Source: Streptomyces viridochromogenes DSM 40736 (GTDB taxonomy: Bacteria; Actinomycetota; Actinomycetes; Streptomycetales; Streptomycetaceae). Taken from it: a DNA stretch of 64,000 nt. The notes beneath the pieces were generated by a model, which searched no databases, was not told where the DNA came from, and was given only the letters and a program-made list of their open reading frames with translations. Location: assembly GCF_000158955.1 (NCBI RefSeq), contig NZ_GG657757.1, forward strand, positions 4,298,775 to 4,362,774, read 5' to 3'. The translations under genes were made by a program, and so were the position numbers. Shown here one piece after another: positions 47,630 to 57,234 of the stretch (positions are counted from its first letter, which is position 1; each line of letters begins with the position of its first letter).

Positions 47630-48634
47630 TCAGTGCACGGACTCGGCGATGTGCTGCGTACCGATGCGCTTGCGGAACACCCAGTACGTCCAGCCCTGGT
47701 AGAGCATCACGACCGGCGTGGCGATCGCCGCGCACCAGGTCATGATCTTCAGCGTGTACGGGCTGGACGAGGCGTTGGTGACCGTCAGGCTCCAGTCCGG
47801 GTTCAGCGTCGACGGCATGACGTTCGGGAACAGCGTCAGGAAGAGCATCGCCACCGTGGCCACGATGGTGAGCCCCGACAGGGCGAACGCCCAGCCCTCA
47901 CGCCCCGCCCGGGCCGCTCCGAGCGCGACGACGAGCGACACCACGGCCACGACCACCGCGACGAGCGACGCCCCGTCGCCCCGGTCGGCCTGGGTCCACA
48001 GCAGGAAGGCGAGGGCCAGCACAGCGGTCAGCGCTCCGACGCGCAGCGCCAGCTTCCGCGCCCGCTCCCGGATGTCCCCGACGGTCTTGAGCCCGACGAA
48101 CACCGTCCCGTGGAAGGTGAACAGCGCCAGCGTGACCAGACCACCCAGCAGCGCGTACGGGTTGAGCAGGTCCAGGACGCCACCGGCGTAGTTGAAGTCC
48201 TGGTCGATCTTCACGCCCCGCACGATGTTGCCGAAGGCCACACCCCACAGGAACGCGGGGATCAGCGAGGTCCAGAAGATCGCCGTCTCCCAGTTGCGCT
48301 GCCAGCTCTCCTCGGGCCGCTTGGCGCGGTACTCGAAGGCCACACCCCGGACGATCAGGCAGACCAGGATGAGCAGCAGGGGCAGGTAGAAGCCGGAGAA
48401 GAGCGTCGCGTACCACTCGGGGAAGGCGGCGAAGGTGGCACCGCCCGCCGACAGCAGCCACACCTCGTTGCCGTCCCAGACCGGGCCGATCGTGTTGATC
48501 AGTACCCGCTTCTCGGGCCGGTCGCGGGCGAGCAGCTTCGTGAGCACACCGACCCCGAAGTCGAAGCCCTCCAGGAAGAAGTAGCCGGTCCACAGGACGG
48601 CGATCAGGACGAACCAGACGTCGTGCAGTTCCAT
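47630..48634 (-). CDS. cydB: Cytochrome bd ubiquinol/menaquinol oxidase subunit II, 334 aa
   Basis: 'VWFVLIAVLWTGYFFLEGFD' begins the family and 'NTIGPVWDGNEVWLLSAGGA' is its strongly conserved block; about eight hydrophobic spans are present. It completes the bd oxidase with CydA and lies 20 bp after it in the same operon. Confidence 0.96.
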   Translation of the reverse strand: MELHDVWFVLIAVLWTGYFFLEGFDFGVGVLTKLLARDRPEKRVLINTIGPVWDGNEVWLLSAGGATFAAFPEWYATLFSGFYLPLLLILVCLIVRGVAFEYRAKRPEESWQRNWETAIFWTSLIPAFLWGVAFGNIVRGVKIDQDFNYAGGVLDLLNPYALLGGLVTLALFTFHGTVFVGLKTVGDIRERARKLALRVGALTAVLALAFLLWTQADRGDGASLVAVVVAVVSLVVALGAARAGREGWAFALSGLTIVATVAMLFLTLFPNVMPSTLNPDWSLTVTNASSSPYTLKIMTWCAAIATPVVMLYQGWTYWVFRKRIGTQHIAESVH

Positions 48635-48654
48635 GACTGTGCAGCTCCCTCGGC

Positions 48655-50163
48655 CTAGTAGGAGAAGGCCATCGGCTTGTCGGCGTCACGGGAGTCGCCG
48701 CCGATCTTCGTGGGCGGGTTGAGGTCGGCCTCGGTGAGCTCGGGCGGGCCCGCCTTGACGTACTTGACCAGCAACTTGACCTCGACGACGGCGAGGATCG
48801 CGTACAGCGTGGTGAAGACGATCATCGACGTGAGGACCTCGGCCTGGGAGACACCGGGGGAGACCGCGTCACGCGTCTGGAACAGCCCGTAGACGACCCA
48901 CGGCTGGCGGCCCATCTCGGTGAAGATCCAGCCCCAGGAGTTGGCGATCAGCGGGAAGCCCAGCGTGAGGATCGCCATGCGCCAGTACCACTTGGTGAGG
49001 GTCGGACCGAGCGCCTTCTTCGGCAGCAGCACGAGATGCGGCACCTCGTCGTCGCCCACCCGCAGATGCTGCGGAAGCATGAACTTCTTGCGGGTCAGCC
49101 AGAGCCCGGCCATGCCGAGGGCGAAGGACGTCATGCCGAAGCCGATCATCCACCGGAAGCCCCAGTAGGCGACGGGGATGTTGGGCCGGTAGTCGCCGGG
49201 CCCGTACTTCTCCTGCTCCGCCTTGTTGACGTCGTTGATGCCGGGCACGTACGAGGTGAAGTCGTCCTTCGCGAGGAAGGACAGCAGGCCGGGGATCTCT
49301 ATGGCGACCTTGTTGTGTCCCTTGTCGACGTCACCGACGGCGAAGACCGAGAAGGGCGCCGGCTTCTCGCCGTCCCACAGTGCCTCGGCCGCGGCCATCT
49401 TCATGGGCTGCTGCTCGTACATGATCTTGCCGAGCGTGTCGCCGCTGATCGCGGTGAGCATGCCACCGATGACGACGGTGACCAGACCGAGCCGCAGTGA
49501 GGTCTTCATCACCGACACGTGCTTCTTGCGGACCAGGTGGAAGGCGGCGATGCCGACCATGAAGGCACCGCCGGTCAGGAAGGCCGCGGACAGCGTGTGG
49601 AAGGCCTGGGCCAGGGCGGTGTTCTGGGTGAGCACGAGCCAGAAGTCGGTGAGCTCGGCCCGCCCCTTGGCCCCGTTGATCCGGTAGCCGACCGGGTGCT
49701 GCATCCAGGAGTTGGCCGCGAGGATGAAGTACGCCGACAGGATCGTGCCGATCGAGACCATCCATATGCAGGCCAGGTGGATCTTCTTGGGCAGCTTGTC
49801 CCAGCCGAAGATCCACAGACCGATGAAGGTGGACTCGAAGAAGAAGGCGATCAGGGCTTCGAACGCGAGCGGCGCGCCGAAGACGTCACCGACGAAGCGC
49901 GAGTAGTCCGACCAGTTCATGCCGAACTGGAACTCCTGCACGATGCCGGTGACCACACCCATCGCGATGTTGATCAGGAAGAGCTTGCCCCAGAACTTCG
50001 TCGCCCGGAGGTACTTCTCCTTCTCCGTCCGCACCCAGGCGGTCTGCAGTCCGGCCGTGAGCGCGGCCAGCGAGATCGTCAGGGGGACGAACAGAAAGTG
50101 GTAGACGGTGGTGATGCCGAACTGCCATCGCGCCAGGGTCTCCGGCGCCAAAGCCAGGTCCAC
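48655..50163 (-). CDS. cydA: Cytochrome bd oxidase subunit I, 502 aa
   Basis: The N-terminus 'LARWQFGITTVYHFLFVPL' contains the heme b595 His. 'WSDYSRFVGDVFGAPLAFE' and 'FFFESTFIGLWIFGWDKLP' are conserved membrane blocks, and the Q-loop region (about residues 260-330) is of the short type. It oxidises quinol and reduces oxygen to water, generally at low oxygen. First gene of the cyd run, behind a Rex-type operator. Confidence 0.96.
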   Translation of the reverse strand: MDLALAPETLARWQFGITTVYHFLFVPLTISLAALTAGLQTAWVRTEKEKYLRATKFWGKLFLINIAMGVVTGIVQEFQFGMNWSDYSRFVGDVFGAPLAFEALIAFFFESTFIGLWIFGWDKLPKKIHLACIWMVSIGTILSAYFILAANSWMQHPVGYRINGAKGRAELTDFWLVLTQNTALAQAFHTLSAAFLTGGAFMVGIAAFHLVRKKHVSVMKTSLRLGLVTVVIGGMLTAISGDTLGKIMYEQQPMKMAAAEALWDGEKPAPFSVFAVGDVDKGHNKVAIEIPGLLSFLAKDDFTSYVPGINDVNKAEQEKYGPGDYRPNIPVAYWGFRWMIGFGMTSFALGMAGLWLTRKKFMLPQHLRVGDDEVPHLVLLPKKALGPTLTKWYWRMAILTLGFPLIANSWGWIFTEMGRQPWVVYGLFQTRDAVSPGVSQAEVLTSMIVFTTLYAILAVVEVKLLVKYVKAGPPELTEADLNPPTKIGGDSRDADKPMAFSY

Positions 50164-50185
50164 GGGGCCGCTCCTTACATACGCT

Positions 50186-50201
50186 TGTGAAAGCGTTCAC
50201 A
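50186..50201. promoter_or_regulatory. Rex-like operator upstream of cydA
   Basis: TGTGAA-AGCG-TTCACA matches the Rex operator form (TGTGAA-N4-TTCACA) and lies 23 bp before the cydA start. In S. coelicolor the NADH-responsive repressor Rex controls the cyd operon, so the same control is likely. A further TTCACAA follows on the same side. Confidence 0.85.
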
Positions 50202-50362
50202 TTCACAAGCCATTATGCAGCACGCACTTTCGAGCACGTAAGGGGGTCCCCAGTCCCAGTCAACCCCCTGGCCCGAACTTCAACACATCGTTGAGTGCAC
50301 GTGCCCGCGCCGCGCCGAACCCGTTCGGCCCCCGACCTGGCGCGCAAAGCCCTCGCGAAGCC

Positions 50363-51442
50363 CTACAGCTCCTTGTGGAACCCTTCCGCCACCTTCAGGA
50401 AGATGTCGTTCGCCTCGGTCTCCCCGACCGTCACGCGCACGCCCTCGCCCGGGAACGGCCGGATCACCACGCCCGCCTGCTCGCACGCCTGCGCGAACGC
50501 GACCGTGCGCTCCCCCAGCCTCAGCCACACGAAGTTGGCCTGGGTCTCGGGCACCGTCCAGCCCTGAGCGCGCAGCCCGTCGACCACACGGATGCGCTCG
50601 CACACCAGTGATCCGACCCGCCCGAGCAGTTCGTCCTCGGCGCGCAGCGAGGCGATCGCCGCCTCCTGCGCGAGCTGGCTCACACCGAACGGCACCGCCG
50701 TCTTGCGCAGCGCCGCGGCCACCGGCTCATGGGCGATGGCGAACCCCACGCGCAGACCGGCGAGGCCGTACGCCTTGGAGAAGGTCCGCAGGACGCAGAC
50801 GTTGGGCCGCTCGCGGTAGAGCTCCACACCGTCCGGCACCTCGAGGTCGCGGATGAACTCGCGGTAGGCCTCGTCGAGCACCACCAGCACGTCACCGGGC
50901 ACCCGGTCGAGGAAGCGCTCCAGCTCCGCCCGCCGCACCACCGTGCCGGTCGGGTTGTTGGGGTTGCAGACGAAGATCAGCCGGGTCCGGTCGGTGATCG
51001 CGTCGGCCATCGCGTCGAGGTCGTGCACGTCACCGGCCGTCAGCGGTACCTGCACCGACGTCGCGCCGCTGATCTGCGTGATGATCGGGTACGCCTCGAA
51101 GGACCGCCAGGCGTAGATCACCTCGTCGCCCGGACCGGAGGTGGCCTGGATCAGCTGCTGGGCGACCCCGACCGAACCGGTGCCGGTGGCCAGGTGGGCG
51201 AGGGGCACGCCGAACCGCTCGGACAGCTCGTCCATCAGCGCCGTACAGGCCATGTCCGGGTACCGGTTGAAGGTGGAGGCCGTCGCCGTCACGGTCTCCA
51301 TCACACCCGGCAGCGGCGGATAGGGGTTCTCGTTGGAGGACAGCTTGTAGGCCACCGGCCCGCCGGCCGCCGCGGGCTTGCCCGGCTTGTAGGTGGGGAT
51401 ACCCTCCAGCTCGGCACGCAGCTTCGGGCTCGTCTCGCTCAC
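50363..51442 (-). CDS. hisC: Histidinol-phosphate/aromatic aminotransferase, 359 aa
   Basis: Fold-type I PLP motifs are 'YKLSSNENPYPPLPGVMETV', 'ATGTGSVGVAQQLIQAT', 'VCNPNNPTGTVV', 'LDEAYREFI' and 'RTFSKAYGLAGLRVGF', where the Lys forms the internal aldimine. The form with an early 'PTYKPGKP' is typical of the second Streptomyces hisC. GTG 51442 follows AGGAGG by 5-6 nt. Whether it works in histidine or phenylalanine metabolism cannot be decided. Confidence 0.92.
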   Translation of the reverse strand: MSETSPKLRAELEGIPTYKPGKPAAAGGPVAYKLSSNENPYPPLPGVMETVTATASTFNRYPDMACTALMDELSERFGVPLAHLATGTGSVGVAQQLIQATSGPGDEVIYAWRSFEAYPIITQISGATSVQVPLTAGDVHDLDAMADAITDRTRLIFVCNPNNPTGTVVRRAELERFLDRVPGDVLVVLDEAYREFIRDLEVPDGVELYRERPNVCVLRTFSKAYGLAGLRVGFAIAHEPVAAALRKTAVPFGVSQLAQEAAIASLRAEDELLGRVGSLVCERIRVVDGLRAQGWTVPETQANFVWLRLGERTVAFAQACEQAGVVIRPFPGEGVRVTVGETEANDIFLKVAEGFHKEL

Positions 51443-51873
51443 CGCAGTCCTCCTCGCGAAGACCGGCGGCCCATGACCGCCGCCGACATCCAATACTCCT
51501 CACCTTATGAGGATTCGGCGGCGCTGCGTATAGCCGCGGCGGACCCGCGAGCACCGGCCTCCCGCGTCCCACGGGCATCAGGGGCATGGCTGTACGAAGG
51601 CGTACGAATACGGGGGCGCGCTTCACATATATCTACGCGCCGGTGGTGTACGCCGTGGCGCGCATCCCCCATGCAGGTGAGTTGAGACCTCTTCGCAACA
51701 TCGCCCCCTTGGCAGGCCCGCACGCGCCGACACGTCACGTACTGCCATGGGAGCGCTCAACACCCTTGGTTTCCAAAGTAATTGGGGCTAAATGATCATG
51801 CAAAAACGTGCCTGTCAACGCGTGCATATGCGTCCGCACTACCCCACCCCATGAGCCCTACTATCGGCTCGCC
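51443..51873. promoter_or_regulatory. 431-bp divergent region between hisC and the LacI gene
   Basis: No gene is supported. AT-rich patches are TATATCTACG around 51629 and GGGGCTAAATGATCATGCAAAAACG around 51784-51808; the latter contains an ATGATCAT palindrome and lies 70-90 bp before the regulator start, a suitable place for its own promoter or operator. Confidence 0.4.
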
Positions 51874-52986
51874 ATGACAGCAGCAGGGAAGCACCAGGTG
51901 AGCCGCGCGGAAACCTCACGGCGAGGCAGTCGACCGGGTCGGGCGGGTATCAGAGACGTGGCCGCCGCCGCCGGAGTCTCCATCACGACCGTCTCCGACG
52001 CCCTCAACGGCAAGGGCCGGCTCCCGGACGCCACCCGGCGCCATGTCCGCGAGGTCGCCGACCGGCTGGGCTACCGCCCCTCGGCCGCCGCCCGGACCCT
52101 CCGTACCGGCAAGTCGGGACTCATCGGCCTGACCGTGACCACATACGGGGATGAACCTTTCACCTTCACCGAGTTCGCGTACTTCGCCGAGATGGCGCGA
52201 GCCGCCACCTCCGCCGCGTTGGCCCGCGGCTACGCCCTGGTCATCCTCCCCGCGACCTCACGCCACGACGTGTGGTCGAACGTCGCCCTGGACGGCACGG
52301 TCGTCATCGACCCCTCCGACCAGGACCCGGTCGTCAGCGAACTCGTCCGGCAGGGGCTGCCGGTCGTCTCCGACGGCCGCCCGGCCGGCTCGCTGCCGGT
52401 CACGGCCTGGGTCGACAACGACCACGAGGCCGCCGTCCTCGGCATCCTCGACCACCTGGCCGCCGCCGGCGCCCGCCGCATCGGCCTGCTCACCGGCACG
52501 ACCACGGACACCTACACCCACCTGTCGACCACCGCGTACCTGCGCTGGTGCGAGCGCGTCGGCCAGGACCCGGTGTACGAGGCCTACCCGGCGCACGATC
52601 CGTGCGCGGGCGCCGTCGCCGCCGACCGGCTCCTCGCCCGCCCCGACCGGCCCGACGCGGTCTACGGGCTGTTCGACCCGAACGGCACCGACCTGCTCGC
52701 CGCCGCCCGCCGCTACGGCCTGCGCGTACCGGACGACCTGCTGCTGGTCTGCTGCAGCGAGTCCACCGTGTACGCCAACACCGAGCCACCCGTCACCACG
52801 CTCTCCCTGAAGCCCCGCCGCATCGGCACGGCGGTGGTGCAGCTCCTGATCGACGCCATCGAGGGAGTGGAATCGGACCACCCGGTCGAGCAGGTGATAC
52901 CGACGGAGCTGATCGTGCGCACCTCGTCCCAGCGGCGCTCGCCGCGCACGACGGTCAGCCCGCCGCGGTCACCCGAGCAGACGTAA
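51874..52986 (+). CDS. LacI-family transcriptional regulator, 370 aa
   Basis: The N-terminal HTH is 'IRDVAAAAGVSITTVSDALN' (residues about 27-46) with hinge 'RRHVREVADRLGYRPSAAAR'. The ligand-binding domain has 'GLTVTTYGDEPFTFTEFAYF' and, near the end, 'LSLKPRRIGTAVVQLLIDAI'. ATG 51874 is the first good start; 51808 would add an unlikely leader. The regulated gene is not evident; the divergent hisC is possible. Confidence 0.92.
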   Translation: MTAAGKHQVSRAETSRRGSRPGRAGIRDVAAAAGVSITTVSDALNGKGRLPDATRRHVREVADRLGYRPSAAARTLRTGKSGLIGLTVTTYGDEPFTFTEFAYFAEMARAATSAALARGYALVILPATSRHDVWSNVALDGTVVIDPSDQDPVVSELVRQGLPVVSDGRPAGSLPVTAWVDNDHEAAVLGILDHLAAAGARRIGLLTGTTTDTYTHLSTTAYLRWCERVGQDPVYEAYPAHDPCAGAVAADRLLARPDRPDAVYGLFDPNGTDLLAAARRYGLRVPDDLLLVCCSESTVYANTEPPVTTLSLKPRRIGTAVVQLLIDAIEGVESDHPVEQVIPTELIVRTSSQRRSPRTTVSPPRSPEQT

Positions 52987-53280
52987 GCGCCCCCTCCCCG
53001 GGCCGGGGGACAGGCGCCCCCTGGGGAGAAACGGGGCCGGTCCCCCGCAGAGAAGGGATCGTTCCCGCGAAGAGAAGGAGAGCAAGGGCGGTCACACGGT
53101 GGTCAAAGCCCGGCCCAATCGGGGCGAAAGCCGCGGTGAACTGGACTCTTGCTCTGATTCACCACCCCTGGGTCATCACATGGCGCGATCCGCATTCCTA
53201 TGATGGGCCCACGACACCCACGGGCCGCTACGACCAGGCAGTCCGATGCGGTGCAGATGCGGCTGATGGTGGAGGGGTCG

Positions 53281-54357
53281 ATGACTCAGGGGGCCGGTCA
53301 GGGACCCGAGGCGGAGCGGACGGCGACGTTGCGCGACTTCCGGGTGCCCGCGTACGTCCACGAGGCCGGTCCGTACGTCAACAGTGCCCACCCCGGCGAC
53401 GTCGCCCCGCCGCCCGCGGAGACCTACCCGGAGGGGTACACGCCGACCGAGCGTGACCTTCCCGTCATCAACCGGGGTGACACTGTCCAGGTGACCGTAG
53501 ACCCCGAGACCACCGCCGCCCCGCAGCCGAACACCGGCCAGGGACCGCTGTACGTCGTGGGCGACGTGCACGGCTACCTCGACGAGCTGGTGGCTGCCCT
53601 CCAGGAGAAGGGCCTGCTCGACGCCGCCGGCCAGTGGTGCGCGGGCACCGCCCGGCTGTGGTTCCTCGGCGACTTCACCGACCGCGGCCCGGACGGCATC
53701 GGCGTCATCGACCTGGTGATGCGGCTGTCCGCAGAGGCCGCCGCGGCCGGCGGCTACTGCAAGGCCCTGATGGGCAACCACGAACTGCTGCTGATCGGCG
53801 CCAAGCGGTTCGGCGACACCCCGGTCAACTCCGGCGCGGGCACCGCCACCTTCCAGGCGGCCTGGCTGCTCAACGGCGGCCAGAAGACCGACATGGACCG
53901 CCTCCAGGACCACCACCTGCAGTGGATGTCCCGCCTCGACGCCGTCGAGGAGGTCGACGGCCACCTGCTCGTGCACTCCGACACCACCGCCTACCTCGAC
54001 TACGGCCGGTCCATCGAAGAGGTCAACGACACCGTCCGCGAGACGATCACCCGCAACGACGCGGACGAGGTCTGGGACCTGTTCCGCAAGTTCACCAAGC
54101 GGTTCTCCTTCCGCGACGAGGGCGGCGCGGACGCCGTCCGCTCCCTGCTCGATACGTACGGGGGCACCCGCATCGTTCACGGACACAGCCCGATTCCCTA
54201 TCTGCTGGGCGAGGTCGGCTCCGAGGACGACGAGGACAGCAGCGACCCGGTCATCGAGGGACCGCACGTCTACGCCGACGGACTCGCCATCGCGATGGAC
54301 GGCGGCGTGACCATGGCCGGAAAGCTGCTGGTCCAGCAACTGCCCCTGGATACGTGA
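53281..54357 (+). CDS. Metallophosphatase (calcineurin-like), 358 aa
   Basis: The metal-site motifs are 'YVVGDVHGYLDELVAALQ' (G-D-x-H-G), 'LWFLGDFTDRGPD' (G-D-x2-D-R-G), 'LMGNHELLLIG' (G-N-H-E) and 'RIVHGHSPIPYL' (G-H-x-P). These define the PPP-like family that includes bacterial diadenosine tetraphosphatases and protein phosphatases. Start ATG 53281 follows GGAGGGGTCG. A hairpin-like GC-rich stretch lies in 52987-53030 after the LacI gene. Confidence 0.9.
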   Translation: MTQGAGQGPEAERTATLRDFRVPAYVHEAGPYVNSAHPGDVAPPPAETYPEGYTPTERDLPVINRGDTVQVTVDPETTAAPQPNTGQGPLYVVGDVHGYLDELVAALQEKGLLDAAGQWCAGTARLWFLGDFTDRGPDGIGVIDLVMRLSAEAAAAGGYCKALMGNHELLLIGAKRFGDTPVNSGAGTATFQAAWLLNGGQKTDMDRLQDHHLQWMSRLDAVEEVDGHLLVHSDTTAYLDYGRSIEEVNDTVRETITRNDADEVWDLFRKFTKRFSFRDEGGADAVRSLLDTYGGTRIVHGHSPIPYLLGEVGSEDDEDSSDPVIEGPHVYADGLAIAMDGGVTMAGKLLVQQLPLDT

Positions 54358-54546
54358 ACGTTCACCGGGCAGGCGCTCCCCGTCACAGGACCGGACCGGT
54401 GAAGGGTCAAATTCGGTAAACCCCCTGTCACCGCCTGCCTCCACGGCTCTACCATCGGCTTATCCGTAGCAGGCTCCCCTCCGTTTCTGCCCGACGGCTC
54501 GTCAGCATGCCGAGCCCCAAGCCCTACGGAGCATCGGGGGATGCAC

Positions 54547-55410
54547 ATGAACAGCGTTCCGCAGCACCTGCTGAGCGAGGACCGCCAGGAATACGAGCGG
54601 ATCCTCGATGAGGCGCTGCGCTCCGCCCCACACCGTCCGGAACTCGCCGCTGTCGGACAGCGGCTCAACTCCGAACAACTGCGCACCATGGCGCTGAACG
54701 CCACCGCGATCGTCACGGCGGCCGCCGCGACCGAGTACCAGCACTACGTCAAGGTCCGCGACGAACTGCGCCAGCCGGTGCGGACCGGCCAACCGGCCAT
54801 GCGCGAGTCCGGCTCCTCCCAGCCGGACACGGGCGCCGCGGGATTCGCCGCGACCATGGGGGAGGTGGCCGCCGAGACCGCCGGCGCCGGCGCCGTCGCC
54901 GTCGTCGCCGTGCTCGCGCCCGTCCTGGCCGGCACCGCCGCCGCGATCTTCCTGCTCGTGGGCTACATCCTGCAGATGCTCAATCCCGAACAGGCGTTCG
55001 CCCGGACCATGCTCACCACGGGCTGGGTGTTCGGTGCCGTGACCGCGATAGCGATCCTCGTCGCCGCCGTGGGTCTGCTGCTCACCGCCCTGCGCAACAA
55101 GCCGACGGCCGAAGGCGGTTCGTACGGCGAGCTGCAGGGGGAGGTGGACAGGGCCAGGGAGGCCTGGCGGGAGGCACTGCTGGAGCGGGGCGTCCTGCCC
55201 TTCTTCCGGGAAGCCCTCGTCGACCCCGACGGGGCGGCCGCGCTGCACCACACCTCCTCGTCCGCACCGGTCAGCCGTATGCCGCACCTCGGATACGACC
55301 GCCCGGGCTTCACCAGCCCGGAGGAGGGACAGCGCGGCTCGCGGCCCAGCTTCAGCAGTCCGGACTACAGCAGCCCGGACTTCGGAGGGCCGGAGCACCA
55401 GCCGGAGTAG
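54547..55410 (+). CDS. Hypothetical two-span membrane protein, 287 aa
   Basis: GGGGG stands 6 nt before ATG 54547, a better fit than ATG 54541. A helical N-terminal domain (about 1-85) is followed by two long hydrophobic spans (about 105-145, 'AVVAVLAPVLAGTAAAIFLL'; 160-185, 'VFGAVTAIAILVAAVGLLL') and a polar C-terminal part ending in repeats of Ser-Pro-Asp/Phe. I do not recognise a family. Confidence 0.75.
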   Translation: MNSVPQHLLSEDRQEYERILDEALRSAPHRPELAAVGQRLNSEQLRTMALNATAIVTAAAATEYQHYVKVRDELRQPVRTGQPAMRESGSSQPDTGAAGFAATMGEVAAETAGAGAVAVVAVLAPVLAGTAAAIFLLVGYILQMLNPEQAFARTMLTTGWVFGAVTAIAILVAAVGLLLTALRNKPTAEGGSYGELQGEVDRAREAWREALLERGVLPFFREALVDPDGAAALHHTSSSAPVSRMPHLGYDRPGFTSPEEGQRGSRPSFSSPDYSSPDFGGPEHQPE

Positions 55411-55463
55411 CCGGGGGCCACCGGCCCCCGGCCCCGGTGTGTGCGCCGGTGTGTGCGCCGGTG

Positions 55464-55595
55464 TCAGTCCGTGATCGGCAGGTACACGCGGTTCCCGCTC
55501 GCCGCGAACTCCTTCGACTTCTGGGCCATGCCCTCCTCGATCTCGCTCCGGCTGCCGCCGTGTTCACGGCGGATGTCCTGTGAGATCTTCATGCT
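55464..55595 (-). pseudogene. thiC: 3' remnant of thiC split by the integrative element
   Basis: The last 42 codons, 'MKISQDIRREHGGSRSEIEE' through 'GNRVYLPITD', are the C-terminus of ThiC (4-amino-5-hydroxymethylpyrimidine phosphate synthase). Homology stops at 55596: where ThiC has Phe-Cys-Ser, the frame reads Leu-Tyr-Ser. That Cys is the last ligand of the C-x2-C-x4-C [4Fe-4S] motif. The body of thiC must lie beyond the right end of the element. Whether the element supplies a replacement 3' end cannot be seen here. Confidence 0.88.
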
Positions 55596-55600
55596 GTAGA
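55585..55600. other. Probable left attachment site
   Basis: The junction between thiC sequence and element sequence lies at about 55596, within ATCTTCATGCTG followed by TAGAGAATT. A serine integrase needs only a 2-bp core, so the exact crossover cannot be fixed from one end. An inverted repeat CTGGAAC...GTTCCAG (about 55606-55640) lies just inside the element. Confidence 0.6.
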
Positions 55601-55668
55601 GAATTACTGGAACCTCCACATGCGCTACGGTCGTTCCAGCAGCCCAGACATGGACCGAGGGGGAACAC

Positions 55669-57234
55669 GTGGGCAAGCGCGAGGAGTTGGTCAGCAAGCT
55701 ACGAGGTACGCCCGAGGGACTGCCGTCCGTCGAGGAAGTGCGCGCCATGCTGGCTTCCGACCCGGAGCTGAAGTGCGTCGTCTGCTACGCACGGATCTCG
55801 TTCGATGGCCGGGTGAAGGACGCCCACGGCGTCGAGGACCAGCACCGGGACATGACCGAGACCGCCCGCAGGTTCGGATGGCTCGTCGTCTACCGCTACA
55901 CGGACAACGACAAGAGCGCGAGCAAGGAGAACATCGTTCGCGATGACTTCGAGCAACTGCTCGCCGATCTTGCTGCCGGGACGACGCCAGACGGGTACCC
56001 GATCCACGGCGTCATGGCAGTCAACGACGACCGGCTGTACCGGCGCCCGAGTGACTGGGAGCGGTACCTGAAGGCGTTCACCACGCAAGAAGGACGGGTC
56101 TACCACGACTCGAATGGCATCCAGGACCTCTACGCCGAAGGCTTCGAGATCAAGGGGCTTCTGGGGGTCGCCATGTCCCTCAGCGAGACGAGGAAGAAGG
56201 AGCGCAGGAGCAGGAACAGCCACCGGAGCCGGGCGATCCGTGGGCAGTCGGTAGCCGCATGGCGCCCCTTCGGATGGGAGGACGACAAGGTCTCGTTGCG
56301 CCCGGACGAGGCAGAAGCCATCCGTCAGGCAGTGAAGGACGTGATCGCGGGTGCCTCCATTTCCGAGATCACGCGCCGGTGGAAGGAGGCCGGCTTCATC
56401 ACCAGTCGCGGGAACGCCTTCCAGTACCAGACCGTCAAGCAAGTCCTGGTGAACGCGCGGCTGTGCGGATATCGCGAGATCAAGGGCGAGCTTGTCCGTG
56501 ACGGCGACGATCAACCCATCGTCGGCGAGTGGGAGCCGATCATCACTCCGAAGGAGTGGTTCGCGGTCACGGCCAAGATCAGGGAGCGTGGCCGCGGAAC
56601 CGGGATGCCGCGCGGTGGCCTGGTCCACAAGTACCTGCTGACCGGCATCCTGCGATGCGGCCACGTGCTGGAAGACGGCACGGTCTGCAACAACAAGATG
56701 ATCGGAATCAAGGCGAACGACTGGCTCAAGTACCGGCACGCCTACATGTGCAAGAAGACCGTGGACGGCGGCTGCAACAAGACCTACAAGCGGGGCGACA
56801 AGACGGACAAGGCCATCGAGGAACTAGTCATCGCCAAGCTGGAGCGCGACGCGGCGAGCAAGGCCCAGGATGTACCGGACTGGGACAAGGCCGATGCCCT
56901 GGAGCGAGCCGTCAGGAGCCGCAACGAGCTGGAGCGGCGTTGGCACGACGACGAGGACACGGACATCGACGATGAGACGTTCTTCCGCAATCTCCCGGTC
57001 CTCGAACGGCGGATCAAGGAGCTTCGTGCGGATCAGCGGGCGCACGAAGCTCTGAAGGCGGAGGCCGAGGAGGCCAAGGAAGACGTCAGGAACGCGTGGG
57101 GATCGAAGACACTCACGCAGAAGCGCGAGGCGATCAAGAAGGTTCTGAGCGCCGTGATCGCAGTGCCGGGTGGCAAGGGCAACAAGACATTCGACCCTGA
57201 GCTTCTCAAGCCTGTGTGGCGGACTTCCGAATGA
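55669..57234 (+). CDS. int: Large serine integrase, 521 aa
   Basis: The resolvase domain starts 'CVVCYARISFDGRVKDAHGV', where Ser in Tyr-Ala-Arg-Ile-Ser is catalytic, and includes 'VNDDRLYRRPSDWERYLKAF'. A recombinase domain ('AWRPFGWEDDKVSLRPDEAE'), a zinc-ribbon with Cys in 'LRCGHVLEDGTVCNNKMIG' and 'CKKTVDGGC', and a C-terminal coiled coil follow. It integrates the element into thiC. GTG 55669 follows GAGGGGG. Codon use is somewhat less GC3-biased than the chromosome, consistent with acquisition. Confidence 0.95.
   Translation: MGKREELVSKLRGTPEGLPSVEEVRAMLASDPELKCVVCYARISFDGRVKDAHGVEDQHRDMTETARRFGWLVVYRYTDNDKSASKENIVRDDFEQLLADLAAGTTPDGYPIHGVMAVNDDRLYRRPSDWERYLKAFTTQEGRVYHDSNGIQDLYAEGFEIKGLLGVAMSLSETRKKERRSRNSHRSRAIRGQSVAAWRPFGWEDDKVSLRPDEAEAIRQAVKDVIAGASISEITRRWKEAGFITSRGNAFQYQTVKQVLVNARLCGYREIKGELVRDGDDQPIVGEWEPIITPKEWFAVTAKIRERGRGTGMPRGGLVHKYLLTGILRCGHVLEDGTVCNNKMIGIKANDWLKYRHAYMCKKTVDGGCNKTYKRGDKTDKAIEELVIAKLERDAASKAQDVPDWDKADALERAVRSRNELERRWHDDEDTDIDDETFFRNLPVLERRIKELRADQRAHEALKAEAEEAKEDVRNAWGSKTLTQKREAIKKVLSAVIAVPGGKGNKTFDPELLKPVWRTSE

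Noticed and set aside
55464..55748. A 94-codon minus-strand gene
   Set aside because: Only the last 42 codons are ThiC; the upstream part is element DNA read by chance.
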